Assembly (NCBI GenBank): GCA_022457155.1 | Contig: JAJGOT010000600.1 | Coordinates: 1-64,000, forward strand | Length of the DNA: 64,000 nt | Direction of reading: 5' to 3' | Origin: Cladopsammia gracilis | Lineage: Eukaryota; Cnidaria; Anthozoa; Scleractinia; Dendrophylliidae | Part shown: positions 11,101 to 23,278 of the stretch, one piece after another | Layout: each line of letters starts with the position of its first letter | Numbering within the stretch: the stretch's first letter is position 1 | The notes under the pieces: model-generated | The model's input: the letters and a program-made list of their open reading frames with translations, nothing else | Told to the model about the DNA's origin: nothing | Databases searched by the model: none | Translations under genes and position numbers: made by a program

Positions 11101-14100
11101 AGAATGTGAAGCAGCCTGGCTTACTAATGTTACTTTTCCAAGGGTGAGTACACTGGTACTTGCTGTGTTCAGTGAGGTTTTCGGAATTCCCACTGAATGA
11201 ACCTTTGCCACACCTGCAGTAAAAGGCAAAGGACCATGTCCTTCATTCTGAGGTATATAGTTCCTGGCCCTGACTCCACTGAGGGTCTGTGGACTCGTCA
11301 GGTAGACAACCGGAGGAGTTGTTGGCTTGATATTCCACAAAACATTTGTAGTCGATCGCGAGCCAACACAACTAACAACATCTTCCATTCCTTTTAGCGG
11401 CTGTTGTGGCTGCATCTGTTGGTTATTGCCACTGGGTGATAGAGTCGAAACTGAAGCCTGTGTAGTTACTGATGTTTGGATATTTGAAGGTTGTGTGCGT
11501 TGACAGAATAAGGCCTGTATATTCTGGATCCCCGTTGGATTTATCATCGCCATTCTAGAATTTTCTGAGCTGGGGATATTTACTCTTGGACCAATAGGCA
11601 CTGAGACTGCAGATGCTGAATTTAGATGCGACGTTAATTGGCTCAGATTCATCAGGTTTTGCTGGACCGTGGCTACTTGTTGTAAGTTTGCTTCAATACT
11701 CGAAGGAAATCGAACAGGCTGGTGCAAAGCTCCTCGCATAACAAGGCTTGATGGCAGGTGTGATGCAGGTTGACTCTGTGACAACGCATTCACATAACAG
11801 CTGTCAGAAGCTTGGGATACTCTCACTTCAGCTGTTGTCACCATTTGCATTGGTGAGTTTTGTGACATGTCTGATTTCTTTTCTGCATTGTTAGGGGCAA
11901 TGTCTTCATCAGCTGATCTTGTTGACGGAATGTCAGCTTCTGTCTTTTCCTGACGTAAAATAGTGGGATTAGTACGGAAACTGACCAGTGCCTCTGCAGC
12001 TTGCGATAACTTCACTTCTTCAGCTTGTCCAGATGTATTCTTTCTTGGAGATGGAAGACAACTCGCATTCTTCATTTCAGACGATAAAGCCTTCCCAGAA
12101 TCAGTACGCCGTCTCTTGGGCTCACTTAACGAGGCTGTAGTTTTGGCTTTTGATGAAGACAATGGAAAATTATCCCGTGCCTTTTTATTCTGAGCTATAC
12201 CTGTTTTGGGGTTTTTAGATGGTGAGCCAGGAAGCAAGCTTTTCAACTTATCAGCTGTCAGATGAAGGAGCAATTCTGCAGCAGATGAAACTGTTGTTTT
12301 GCTAAAACCTGGGCACTTTTTCAATTCACAAAACAAATGATCAAACACTTCAATCTTTCTTTGGACAGCATTACCACTGTTTGAGCTCAAAGTTTTGGCC
12401 TGCTTATTGCTTCCAAGAGAAATAGCTTCTTTTTCTTTATTCAGTTCACAGGCAGGTCCAGCGAGAACATCTCTTGATTTACCATTTCTAATTCTTGTTT
12501 TGTTCTGTTTGCCATTTTCTGCTTTATTGGTTTTAGCACCAGGCTTTTTACTATCGTTAAATAATTTTCTTTCTTCTCCGATGTCTTTAGTGCTTTGTTT
12601 AAGTGCTCCAATATTTCCGGATGTCACTTTCCTTGCCTTGCTGTTATTCTTTTTACTAGTGTTCAAACATTCTTCTTTAGTTTCAATTTCATTCTTATTA
12701 ACATCTTCATAATCACTTTTATTTTCCTGTTTTGTATTCTTCTTTTTAGACTTCTTTGGTTGAATTTGAGTTGATGTTTTTGTTTCTAAACTTTCCTTTA
12801 CACTAGTTAAATTGCTTTCTTGTAAGTTCTCATCCTTTTTGTTAGATGTAGACAGACCAGTGTTACTTCGCTTTCTCACAGCACCCTTTGCGCCTTTGCC
12901 ACTTTGCTTGTTGCTTTGCTCCAACTCCTCGCCATTTAATGCATTACCATTAGCCTCCTGTTTTGGGGTGATTTTTCGTTTTTCTCTATTTTTCTTGGGT
13001 TTCTGTGACAGGGTATTTTTCTTAGGTTTTCTGCTGTTTTGGGATTCATCATCTGATGCAGCTGGGCTAATAACAGCCGTGCTTACATCTTTATCATTGT
13101 CAATATCATCATCACTTGCAAGTTTTCTTTTTCTCCTAAATAAAGCAATAGGTCAATTTCAGCAATTTTACTTATAACATACTGTTATTAATACCAGTAC
13201 CATACATGCCAACTCTCCCGGATTATCTGGGAGTCTCCCGGATACAGAATGAATCTCCCGGTCTCCCGTACGGGTCACCAAATCTCCCGGATAAAAGCGA
13301 CTTTGGATCTTTTCTCTAAAATAGGTTAAGATTTTAACCCAAATTTTCCAAACATCCAAAAAAAAAAAATGCGGTCTTTCATCATATCTTAACTTCACAA
13401 ATGCTTTTCAGGTCTCAGGAATGCAGAAAATGGTACCTTTAGAGGGTAAAGCCCAAAAAAATTTTCTGGATCCCCCCTGATTCACGCGACTACGTTGCTC
13501 GATTCATGCCTCAAGGGGGGGGGGGGAGGGGGGTAGGGTTAGGGTTGGGGGGGGGGGGGGTGATGGTGGAGAAAAAAAGAAAAAAACAACCTATTTTTAA
13601 TCTCCAGAGGTTGGCATCTCTGCAGTACTGCTCTTCCCAATAAACCACGACACCCACAAATTTTATGGCCACCTTTAGAGTAACGATAGTAATGACACGA
13701 GCCTATTTCAAATGCATCATGTGGTACATTTCTCTTTAATACCATGTGACAAGCCCTTATTTATGTGATCGCACTTTCTTTGTACAGTGTTGAACTCAAA
13801 CACATGACAAAATGCCATCACATGGTACAGACAAATATACCATGTGATCATCTTAAATAAATTCACGGTATCACGATAGTTACCTTGAAGGCAGCCAAAA
13901 TAAATGTGAGAGTTGCAGTTTATTGGGAAGAGTAGTATACTCTGCATTTACATGTACCGGTACTTGAACAAATGCCCCCATTCTCATTCAAATGCTTCCT
14001 TCTAAATTATACTTAACCCTTCCTACTCCCACAGTCAATTATAAAGACATGAAGTGTAGCTCTAACTTTTGAGTCTGTAGATGAAATCCTATAGTGTGAC

Positions 14101-17100
14101 CATTCAAATGAAACCTCTTTGGCAGTACTATTTCATAGTACCATAAGTTTTTCAATATTTTACAACATGAAATTTGGGATTTTTCTTGAATTTTGTTCTT
14201 TGGCACTCTGGGGAGTTATTTAAAAGGGTTACTAGTGGTGGATCCAGGGCACCACACCCCCACCCCCCTTGAAAATGTTTTTCATTCTCTACCACTTCAC
14301 TTCCCCCCCCCCCCCCATTCACTCCATCCCCCCCCCCCCCCCGATACAATGGAGTCTGGATCAACCACTGGTTAACAAACTCTAATGTCAATGGTCAAAA
14401 GGAAAATAACATCCTGGGTCTGGTTGCTAGTTGTTTGAAAGCCAATTAATGCTAACCCAGGATTAAAACTTAACTGGGGATCAATTTCTTTTGTTTAACC
14501 CATTGACTCCTGAGAATTTCTATGTTTTTGAGTGATTTTCTCCATATAAACGAGCCATAGGATTTTGTGACTCCATATTTGGGGTTACCATCGAAAGTGC
14601 TGCTGTTCTAAAACACTGAAGGTTCGAGTTTACTGGAAACGTCATTCTGACGTTGTCATTTTGCTTCGTTGAATTGCAATAAAGGCTCCAATATGGTGTA
14701 TCTGAGATTTTTGGTAAGTTCACAGCCATTTTTCATCTTTAGTGGCTGCCTGATGAGCATCATTAAGCTTGAAGGTAGTTCAGAGTCCACTTTCTCAATG
14801 AAGCGAGTTAGGTGTTGTACTTCGTTTATGAATTTGGCTTGTTGCTCGTTGAACTGGAAAAATGGCCGCCACGAAATGAAGTAGCCTTGGGACTCGACTC
14901 TGGATGATTTTCTCGACCTACCACGGCATATTTTGGAAGTTGCGACCACTGAAGAACACAACAAGCGTGAAATTTCGGTAGTAGGTCGGAGTGGCTGTGG
15001 ACTAAAGTATAATGCTGTCAAAAATTGTGGCTATTTCCCAGCATGCAGTGCAGTGGTGATATTGAAAATCAAGGCAAGGTCAGTATGCACTAGAATGAGA
15101 GGCTGTAGCTCAGCCCGAGCAACAAATAAGAGCAAAAAAATTCACTGCTAAGCTAGGACTAGGACTGAATTTTGCTGTGAATGTTGACTTTTGGGTTTGC
15201 CACGATGATTTGAATAAAAAAATCTAAAAGCAAAAAGGTGATTTTTGCTGTTTTTCTATGACGTTAAAAACGGTCATTTTTGTTATTGTCCAAATTCATA
15301 CGCTGATATTCTGCAAAAATCACTGACTTTTTTGTGTTTATTGGGTATCTCAATTTGAGGGACTTTTCAATGCTCACAATGTTCACATGATTGAGAAAGT
15401 TGCAATTTTTTAAAGCAGTGGGGTCTCCTACGGGCGGTTTCGGGCGGTTCAGGTGTCAATGGGTTAAAAGGTTTTCAACAGCTAATTTTCAGCTACACAT
15501 GAAGACAAATCAAGGCTGAAACTACAGGGCAAAAATACTTTGGAAAAATCTCCAATGATTAATTATTCAACTGGAATCAAAATTGACGCTAACCCTGGAT
15601 TATTGTAATTACATTTTCAACAACTCGGCACTGGAATGTTAGAATTAAGACCTCAAAGAATTAAAGAGTGTCAAAGCTTTGAAAAAGAAAGTTATAAACA
15701 ATTTACTTAGTAAACAAAATAGTAATATGAATTTTCTATAATTTGGATAATGTAATTTTTCTTTTCAAGAATTTTTAGTATGATATACATATGTGCTCTT
15801 TCAATATGTTTTTAACTTACATATATCAAATTATTATTACTTTTATTTACGTAAATTTTATGTGTTGTTTTATGTTGTTTTACTTTATAGAGGGCCACAG
15901 GGTCATTAGTTGTACTTTAACTGTTATGTGCTACCCTAAAATAACGTCATTTAAGTTAAAAGTTTAAAGAATCCTTGTTCTAATTTTGGGTGCCTGGCTC
16001 TTTTTTTGTGTTTGTGTTTTTTTCACTTTTCACCTTTAAAGGTCTTTAAAGAACTCAGGGATGTTTGTTCCAGAAAACGAAGTATTGGTTGCAGTACTGC
16101 CCTTAACGAAAAAATTATGATCTGCTTGCACCTATGCACAATTTATTAAAATACTGCTAAGAGAATGCATTTAATTCACTTTAAACTTACGTGCTTGATC
16201 GTTTTCCATTGTTCTGATTGCCATGATTTTTCACCTTCTGCAACATAATCATCAATAAAAGAGTTGACACTTTTCTCCCACCATTAAAAGCTCAGAGGGG
16301 GTCCCAGGATTGCTCCCGGGGGGGGGGGGGTACTCCCATATATGAGCTATATAGGTATGTGCCGCTGTGAAGGGTATGGTTTTCAGGTGGTTTAGTCTGG
16401 GAAGGGTATAGTTATCAGAGATTTTTGGTCTAGAATAGAGTATCATTTTCTGTGAAACTGATCAGTTGCATGAAGAAATTAAGTCTAGACAAGGTTAACT
16501 GGCAATGGCATTTAAAAATCGGTACGGCGGGCAGACTGTACGGCATTTTTACTGACCCCTGTTAACTAATAACTGTGATAGTGAACGAGTTTCTGAAAAA
16601 TAGCAAGTCTGGAATAGGTCGAGGATAGGGTAGGGTTTTTTTGGTGTTTAGTCTAGAATAGGGTTGCAAAATGCAGCTAAAATGGTCTAGTATAGGCTAA
16701 GGGTCTCAGAGTCCCAGCGGCACACCCCACCCAAAAATTTGCAGATAACCCGCAGGGGGTTGCTACTCAGATATATTAATGATAGACAGGTGCAAGTGTA
16801 ACCAAATTTTCAGACCCAAACATGTCCCAAAAAAAATCAGTCAGAAAATTTCTAACCCTCAAAAAGTGCTTGAATCGCTAATTTCAAACCCAAAAAAGCC
16901 CTTTGCACCTCCTAGTCACTAATACACCTGACTACCTCAGGGCTCGAAAAAAGTACCGTACGGTCTCCCAGGACAAGTAGATTTTTGTGTTGGCAAGTAA
17001 CTTTTCCCACTCACTTGCCAAACACAAAACTTGTCTGGGTAAGTAAAACTTCAACTTGCTTGACCAAAGGGCAAGCTTGAATATATTTTTTTTTCGAGCC

Positions 17101-18829
17101 CTATACCTCCCTGGGGTCACATCCAACCAAAACCAATGAAATTTGTAAACATTTAAATGCAAACATTGCACACATAAAAAAGCTTTCCAGGCCTTCAAAG
17201 TTACAGGGACTTTCAAAAAACGGGCTCCAGAATAAAACTTGTTGGGTGAAAGCTGTTAACAAAAAAAACAGGTGTGAAAGCTACAAATCACAAATAAAAA
17301 AGTCTGGAGGATAATTTATTAACAAAACTATTTTTCCTTTAAAATAAAATCTTCAGCACAAGATGTATTAATCTGGAAATTAAATCTTAAGGATAGGAAA
17401 TTTATAATAATTTACATTCCACCCAGCCAGGACGTGTCTTTAACACAAAAAAATTTCTGCTACTACAGTTATTGTAAAAACTGACATCTTATGCTCGAGT
17501 GGAAGTTATAAGAACAGCAAACAAATGGCGTGAAGAAGAGCTACTTAATTATCTTTATTGGCATGAACGAAAATTATGAAATCAAGCAGAAAATCAGATG
17601 AAATGAAGGGAATTTTTTTTTCTAACAACTACAGGGCATAAATCCGACGAAGATAAAGTGTAATCCAGATCGAGACTGAATACCGAAATATCTTTACCAC
17701 AAAACGAAATTTCGACGATTTTGAGGCCTTTGAAAATGTAGTTCTAGTAAAAGAAAACAATCTCGAGAAAATCTTCTTCTCAGCTCAGATACCGATGATA
17801 TGACGTGCCATTTAAAATTAGACTGATTACGTCGAAAAGAATTTTCCTATTGGCAGCTTTTAGTCCGGGCAAAATGCAATGCATATAGTGGAACAAATTT
17901 ACACGCGTACATTTCTTTTGATGAAGATTGTACATTCATCCTGTCCCCGGATAAAGTCATTTCAAATAAGGAAGACAAAGTAAATTAATATTGCAATAAA
18001 AGGGATATACTGCTTTGCGAAATCAAACAGATTTTCTTTTGAAATTTATTGGTCGTGTTAGCTTATATTTTGCTTGACTCCAAAACGATCAAGAAAACTA
18101 AGATATTGCCCGATCGCCTGTGGGCTGTTTGTCAGAAAGCTAATTTACAACACTAAAAAATACGGAAAAATACAACAGGTTAACTAGATCTTGCAATGTC
18201 AACGATAAATAGAGCCTTGGAAACATCACCCAATAAACAAACAAGTATTGTAGACTCCATGCGGGCACATCCCTTGCAAGCTGAAGCTAGCAAATTGTAC
18301 AAAGCGCAAAAGCATACTTTGCAACTAAAAAAACGCGACTGTGCGGCATTTTCGATCCACAATCGTTTCTGTATCACAAAGGACGCTAGTTTTACTAGAT
18401 TAGTCCTTTCTGGGAAGCTATTTTCGGCGAAAATACGGCAAAGTCATTCAATTCTTCCTTGCTTCCGTGCTTGTCACATGGTCGCCGGGGACGACTTTTC
18501 ACAACAAACGACCGATCAAAAACTGTTGTTGCCGAGTTTTTGGCTGCCGTCCCACCCATTCTCCAAAACGATGACACAACACTTCTACTGTACCGACATA
18601 GATCGTGTATTTACAACTTAGCAAACAGCAAATCAGCTCACCTCTTTCTTAGCGCTTGCATGATTTTCCTGTTCTTCCTCGGATGAGTAGCAACAAGGAC
18701 ACTTCGTCGAGTGTGCACGTTTTCGCCTGCAAAATTCCACAAAAATGCATTTATAGTCTGAGTAGAAGTTCAGCAAGCCCAATTGCAAGGCACTTACGTT
18801 CTCCTCAAACCGCTGTAACCCTTCTCCAT
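8140..18829 (-). CDS. Seven-finger C2H2-type zinc-finger protein, 1,252 aa
   Basis: Seven coding exons on the minus strand: 18829-18798 (ATG at 18829), 18726-18642, 16237-16191, 13135-10329, 10151-9897, 9662-9444 and 8453-8140. All introns are GT-AG, the phases agree and the total is 3,759 bases, so the model is coherent. Residues 1-55 are basic with a CPCC motif. Residues 56 to about 990 come almost entirely from one 2.8 kb exon and look disordered: Lys/Ser-rich first, then Ser/Thr/Pro/Gln/Val-rich, then an acidic GGGEDDDSLDEHDDE patch. Helix-like islands occur near 317-360 (VFDHLFCELKKCPGFS), near 430 (LSQAAEALVSF) and near 924 (LHQAASALLSI). From about 992 come seven fingers. Finger 1 ends H-x4-C rather than H-x3-H, fingers 2-6 are classical with TGEKPHKC-type linkers, and finger 7 (QCSVCGQLYDSS) stands apart after a spacer. 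Fingers 3 and 6 share an N/G-DLRRH recognition helix. Probably a nuclear DNA-binding regulator. I do not recognise a vertebrate one-to-one counterpart. Confidence 0.88.
8801..8866. repeat. Two-unit direct repeat in zinc-finger gene intron
   Basis: Two copies of GCGAGCCTCTAGGGGG followed by a CTGT/ATGTCTCC segment, spaced about 33 bp. They lie in the intron between the last two exons of the zinc-finger gene. Confidence 0.55.
13211..13295. repeat. CTCCCGG short repeat cluster
   Basis: At least five ATCTCCCGG/GTCTCCCGG units lie within 85 bp, including an inverted pair around CCGTACGGG. It sits just inside the intron upstream of the big zinc-finger exon. Confidence 0.6.
13508..13561. repeat. 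Poly-G tract with telomere-like core
   Basis: A G-run is interrupted by GTAGGGTTAGGGTTGGGG, about two TTAGGG units, then a second G-run. A strong candidate G-quadruplex in the zinc-finger gene intron. Confidence 0.7.
14228..14376. repeat. MITE with poly-C interior
   Basis: The left end GTTACTAGTGGTGGATCCAG is inverted against the right end CTGGATCAACCACTGGTTAAC. Inside are two C-runs of about 14 and 17 bases. Length 149 bp, in the same intron. Confidence 0.7.
14495..15467. mobile_element. Non-autonomous element with TTAA ends, 973 bp
   Basis: It starts TTAACCCATTGACTCCTGA and ends TCAGGTGTCAATGGGTTAA, so it has inverted ends of about 19 bp and TTAA target duplications, as in piggyBac-class DNA transposons. 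The interior has a 121-residue minus-strand open frame (15021-14656) with no transposase motif that I can see, so it is probably a deletion derivative or MITE. It lies in the long intron of the zinc-finger gene. Confidence 0.75.
15468..16190. other. Intron sequence, nothing recognised
   Basis: AT-rich intron of the zinc-finger gene between the TTAA element and the 47-bp exon at 16191-16237. No open frame or repeat that I can support. Confidence 0.5.
16318..16759. repeat. Poly-G-ended dispersed repeat (family B), copy 1
   Basis: It begins in a G-run followed by TACTCCCATATATGAGCTAT and contains many TAGTCTAGAATAGGG-type units. It ends near GTCCCAGCGGCACACCCC. A second copy, inverted and clearly similar throughout, is at 58799-59227. 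About 430-440 bp, no coding capacity. Confidence 0.85.
16939..17102. repeat. MITE with AGGGCTCGAAAAA ends
   Basis: The ends AGGGCTCGAAAAA and TTTTTTCGAGCCCT are inverted. The interior has nested inverted and direct copies of CAAGT/ACTTG words such as CTTGCCAAACACAAAACTTG. Length 164 bp, intronic. Confidence 0.75.
17103..18641. other. Intron of the zinc-finger gene, no feature called
   Basis: This spans most of the intron between the exons at 16191-16237 and 18642-18726. The open frames here on both strands have no family features and are not supported by splice sites. Confidence 0.45.
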
Positions 18830-19242
18830 GGCCTATCAGCTTGAAAACAGTAGAAACCCTTCGAAAATGAAACTAACAAGCCAGACATGTTTGTATCAGA
18901 GTAAACCCTTTGCGTCAGAGAAATACTATGGGTGTTACTGCGCTTGCGTAAAACGGCTTTTCCAATGACTTGTGGGTAATTTGGGGAAAATTCCCGCGAA
19001 AAAGGGGCTTGCCCTGCAAGCCTTGACAGCGATCTGATAAAGGGGGAGGAAAAGGACCCATCCCAACGCCTACCACACAGGCCGAAAAATACCACGATTT
19101 TAGGGGATACCTCAGCTCGGAAAGTCCTTGCAGCCGATTGTCACGCGATACTTTCCATGTTATTTTCATTTGTCATTTTCATGCCATTTTCAAGTGAAAC
19201 TGCCGGATAATCTCGGCACTGCTACCGGATGGCAACGAAAGG

Positions 19243-19653
19243 TTCCGTATTTCCTCGAATAATAGCCATGGGCGATGAATATTTTTCATGCACTCCAAAA
19301 GGGGACGATTATTCTAGAGGAGGCGATTAATCGAGGGGACGAGGATGATGTGCTAATAAAATAGCTCCAAGCTGATAAAGGAATTAGGAAAGAGTCAAAT
19401 ACACGAATGTCACTTTCGAAAAACTACACGAACCTGTGCTTTTGTAACTTTTCTCAGGCTCCTGCTTTTCTGTAATGGAAATGATTGTTAATACAAGAAG
19501 TGAATTTTTAACTTGACTGGGAGGATGTGAAAGAAAGGGGAGGCAATTAATCGATGGAGGCGATTATTTCCAATATTCGGCACCAAACGTTTGCGCCTAT
19601 TCGAGGGGGGGGGGATTAATCGGGGGACGGCTGTTATTCCAGGAAATACGGTA
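19243..19653. repeat. MITE with CCGTATTTCCTCGAATAATA ends
   Basis: The left end CCGTATTTCCTCGAATAATA is inverted against the right end TGTTATTCCAGGAAATACGG. The interior has repeated GGCGATTAATCGAGGGG words and a G-run near 19606. About 411 bp, lying between the zinc-finger gene start (18829) and the possible divergent gene (19766). Confidence 0.8.
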
Positions 19654-19765
19654 GTTCCGCCAACGGATTCGCAACCCCGGGGTCTATATATGTTCGCTAG
19701 TGTATTTGGCTCCAGGGTCAACCTTTGTTTGTTTGTTTTTTGTTTTGTTTTTTCAGAAAGCGAGG

Positions 19766-22138
19766 ATGGAGGAGTCAAAGTCCGAAAGGGACGTAAGTCA
19801 GTACATTGATAACCAGGCAATAACTATAAAATTTTTGCAACCAGAATTTTTGACTAAAAAGCAATAACCATGTTCCATAAAATTATGTCGAATGGAAAAT
19901 GAACTTTACTGTTAGATCAGGAGATTATAGCATGTAATAGGACAGTTCCTTAATACTCTCCTTCTAAGATCTAGTACCGTACCGCGGTAAAAAGAGGTAC
20001 TTTGTTTCTCGTTGTCCTCTTTCTCACGAAAGTGGTTCGCTAAAAAAAAGTAGCAAGTCGAGTTTAAAAGCTTAAAGGGGCAGTATCACGAGGTCGAAAC
20101 TTGAAAACGTCGGCCCACGTTTTCAAGTTTGATTACGCAAATTCAAAAAGGCCGTCGAGAAGTGGAGGTATTTGTTGAATCAAAAAATCCGTTTTGATAG
20201 CCGGAAGAAAGAGAAAAAATCACTTTTAACAGTGATATGTCTAAAATTCCGGTGCAAGAAAAGTGAACAGAGCCACGCGTGAAATCTCGTGATATGCCCC
20301 TTTAACATTTGGGTCAGTCGGGCGATAAGAAGCTGAACATTTTATTGGAATGGCCTTAGTAAAAAGTCGGCGGCGTTCTGCTTCAAACTACGCTTTTTCT
20401 CTAAAGTACTAAACTCCCGCTGCTTGTGTGGCTGAACTATATAGGATCTGAATTCGTAAAGACGGCGTTTCAGTCGGAAGACCTTAGATAACAAGGGTCT
20501 GGACCACCTCGGACACTTATTGAGAATTATATAACGTAATGTCGACATCTAGAATTTTATTTTCAATAAATTTTTAAGAGTAAAAAAGAAAATCTAAAAT
20601 CCCCACTCAAGATTGAACCTGTGACCTTAGCTAGTCTTACATAGTCTACCGTACCACTGTACCACCTAGCTTCTCGGGTTGCTTAGGCCTAAATTTAACT
20701 ATATAAACTGCTAACCCCAACCTCAACTGAAAGCTAACCAGTTACTCCGTTATATAAGTCTCAATAAGGCGTCCGAGGTGGTCCAGGCCGTTGTTATCCA
20801 AGGTCTTCCGTTTCAGTCAAGTCAGGAACGTTCTCAAAACAACACTGAATTTTGATATTTGACTATGATACTTTGCAGAAAACGGCAAATACATTTGCCA
20901 AAAATGTACTGCATGCAAATTGAACATTTTATTTTGAGGCGTACCCGTCTGTTGGAAGACGGAAAAGTGCCAGCCTTAGGGTGTAAATGCAAATTAACGG
21001 AGATAGAACTCTACTAGCTTGCTTCAGCCGATTCGCATATAATTAACCATATATATAAAGCGAGTCTAATTAACATCAAATCACCGCCGGCATGCAAGCG
21101 GTTAAAGTAGGCCCAATTCACCTACTCGCTGAGAAATAACTGAAATAGAGCTGACCTTAAACTGTCTTTTGTCTTTCACTTGAACATTTTACATAAAGTA
21201 AAACTCCTTTTTTTAGAGATCAGGAGGGTGTATGCCCCGAACCCGGTTCGTTTGCTTTATAACTAATAACCCTATCCACTACACCAACGAGGGCTAGCTG
21301 ACATACAGGAACTGTATTTTTTTTAAACATATTTATTCAGTTGAATTTCATCGAAGACAGCTCGGCCTCGTTGCGCTATAAATGGTACGCGTTTTGATTT
21401 TAAACATAAACTAATGGAGATTTGAATAAAGTGTCCGGACAACTCGCCCCCCAGACAATTTGCCCCAGACTACTCGCCCCCGATCTTCGCCCCCAATATC
21501 TAGACGATTAGCCCCATTATGAAACTGATCGTATAACGGTGAACTACACCACATATGACTCGACTTTATTGAAGTTTAGCGAGTTGTCTGACATTTTGTA
21601 AACAAAACAAGACTTGGATAGTTCTTTCTTCACTCGCGTCGCCTTATGCAAATGTTTGTGTATTTTTTGCAATTTTGATTTCCAAATTAGTTTATCGGGC
21701 TTTTTTTATACGCAACAGGTGAATTTTATTCGGAAATAAGTCAAACTAGTTATTCTGGACCGAGAAAAAGCTGTTTTGTGAACTTTTGTACGGTCTAAAT
21801 GTACGGTGAAGTTGGTCATGTAATAAGCTTACTGTTTTTGAGAATTGCTAAAATTGAAAAATAGCCCGGTTGTCAATCTTGATTCTTGTGCTTCCGACCT
21901 TAGTTAAGCTTTTCATCGGCTTTCTGTTCAGAGAGTTACGCTGTTAGGCTCAGCTTATCTATATATTATGTGAATCGGGTGCTTGCAGAGTTGCTTTATC
22001 CAGCTTTCCCGAGAACAAGTTGGGGACTGGTTACGAAATATGAAAGAAACAAATGGCGCGAAAAGAGAATTATCCATGCTGAAGATGAAAATGGATTTAT
22101 TCTATGTATTACAGACGGAACAAGGACACAGCTTAAAG
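19766..22138 (+). CDS. Possible short divergent gene (first exons only)
   Basis: A candidate first coding exon at 19766-19792 has ATG in a GAGGATGG context, is preceded by a pyrimidine-rich TTTTTTCAG, and encodes MEESKSERD before GTAAGT. A candidate second exon at 22004-22138 follows CAG in the same phase and encodes a charged, helix-prone stretch (LSREQVGDWLRNMKE ... KMKMDLFYVLQ) before GTATCA. Both are open and in phase. However, the second exon is also open in another frame, and the best next exon (acceptor near 22678, stop near 22839) fits that other phase, so the model is unresolved. No family is recognised. If real, it runs divergently from the zinc-finger gene and the two would share a roughly 0.9 kb promoter region. 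Confidence 0.25.
20072..20305. repeat. MITE with TTAAAGGGGCA ends
   Basis: The left end TTAAAGGGGCAGTATCACGA is inverted against the right end TCGTGATATGCCCCTTTAA. TTAA is at both borders. Length 234 bp. It lies within the candidate first intron of the weak divergent gene. Confidence 0.75.
20475..20810. repeat. tRNA-like repeat inside a palindrome (family C), copy 1
   Basis: The core at 20512-20775 begins CGGACACTTATTGAGA and ends TCTCAATAAGGCGTCCG. It carries a minus-strand tRNA-like segment at about 20605-20672 with an A-box-like TGGTACAGTGG and a B-box-like GGTTCAATCT. Outside the core the two flanks are also inverted copies of each other (GAAGACCTTAGATAACAA left, TTGTTATCCAAGGTCTTC right). 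A second copy of the core at 51077-51325 has different, but again mutually inverted, flanks. Confidence 0.7.
21222..21296 (-). repeat. tRNA-derived SINE-like head
   Basis: Read on the minus strand it begins AGCCCTCGTTGGTGTAGTGG, has an A-box-like TGGTGTAGTGG and ends with a degenerate B-box region CGGGTTCGGGGC. The spacing is that of a tRNA, but the T-loop consensus is broken, so a decayed tRNA-derived SINE or tRNA pseudogene is likelier than a working tRNA gene. Confidence 0.45.
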
Positions 22139-23144
22139 GTATCACACGTTTTTATTCATTTCGACACGTCGAGACACCCAAATAAGCCAATGTTGTGCTT
22201 GTAAAGCTATCACTGTCTTTTTAAAGCTCCTCACGTCTTCGTTTTAGGAAATCACTTGTACTACTCAAGCTAAATTCTTATTTAAAATACACATTATTGA
22301 AATATTGTAATCAAGGAAATTCACTATAATACATACTGATACAAAAATAAATAGCCTTAAAAGAAGGACTGTTAACATGCTGATTCCTTGGGATATCAAT
22401 AAAAAATACATCTCTCATGTCATCAGTAATTGGTTTATAATATTCACAAAAAAATTTACAAGAATAACATGTTCTCGAGTCAGACTTTCTATTTGTGCAC
22501 GGTGTTTCAAGTTTAAAAGCGAAAAAATAGGCAAGATCCACAATTACATCTTTTGATTTAAAGAAGGTTATTCCATGTTATCTGATATCTGCTCTTAAAA
22601 ATTTCTGAATTGTTGGGTATAAAATACCCAAATGGTCTGTGTGCAAATTCTCTCTTTTAATGACTTTAATCCCAGGCAAGACTTTATTTCTGTTTACCAA
22701 ACATTACCATGCTGTCAAGAAAACAGGCATTCGCAATGAACAACAAAATCTATCTAGATATTTAATGTCGTCATGTGTGGAAATAAACAGGGTCAACCAG
22801 CTCGAAAAATACATAGTTGACATTAAAAGAAGTCTGTAAAAAAATACTCATATTTGTAGATTTAAATGTGATTAAAAGGATGGAATTTGCACAGAGACTA
22901 AGCTAAGATACAAATGCTTTAAAAGACTAAAAAAGTGAATAGAAAATGTTCATAAGTGAAGCATTAAAATTCCATAAGTGAATCATGTAAAAGCCTTGTG
23001 CAAGCATAAAAAAAAATAAGACTGCCACAGAAGGTGTAGCACTGCAGAGTTTTTCATGCACATATGCTTTTAACAGCTTTGCATACAAATCATAGGCCTG
23101 TCATCTGTGGCCTACAGTGCAGAACTATTTTGTCTTGCTGAACT

Positions 23145-23278
23145 AGCCTGTGAACAGGCTTCTTTTTGGGGAATTGGGTTAGGTTAAAATCGGCGAGCGA
23201 AGTGAGCCTAGCGCGGACTGCGGAAGAGGGATTTTAACCTAACCCAATTCCCCCAAAAAGAAGGCTGTTCACAGGCTT
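23145..23278. repeat. Near-perfect palindrome, 134 bp
   Basis: AGCCTGTGAACAGGCTTCTT with GGGGAATTGGGTTAGGTTAA on the left is mirrored on the right by TTAACCTAACCCAATTCCCC and AAGGCTGTTCACAGGCTTC. The loop is only about 35 bases (CGGCGAGCGAAGTGAGCCTA region). A truncated relative lies at about 59907-59950. Confidence 0.8.
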
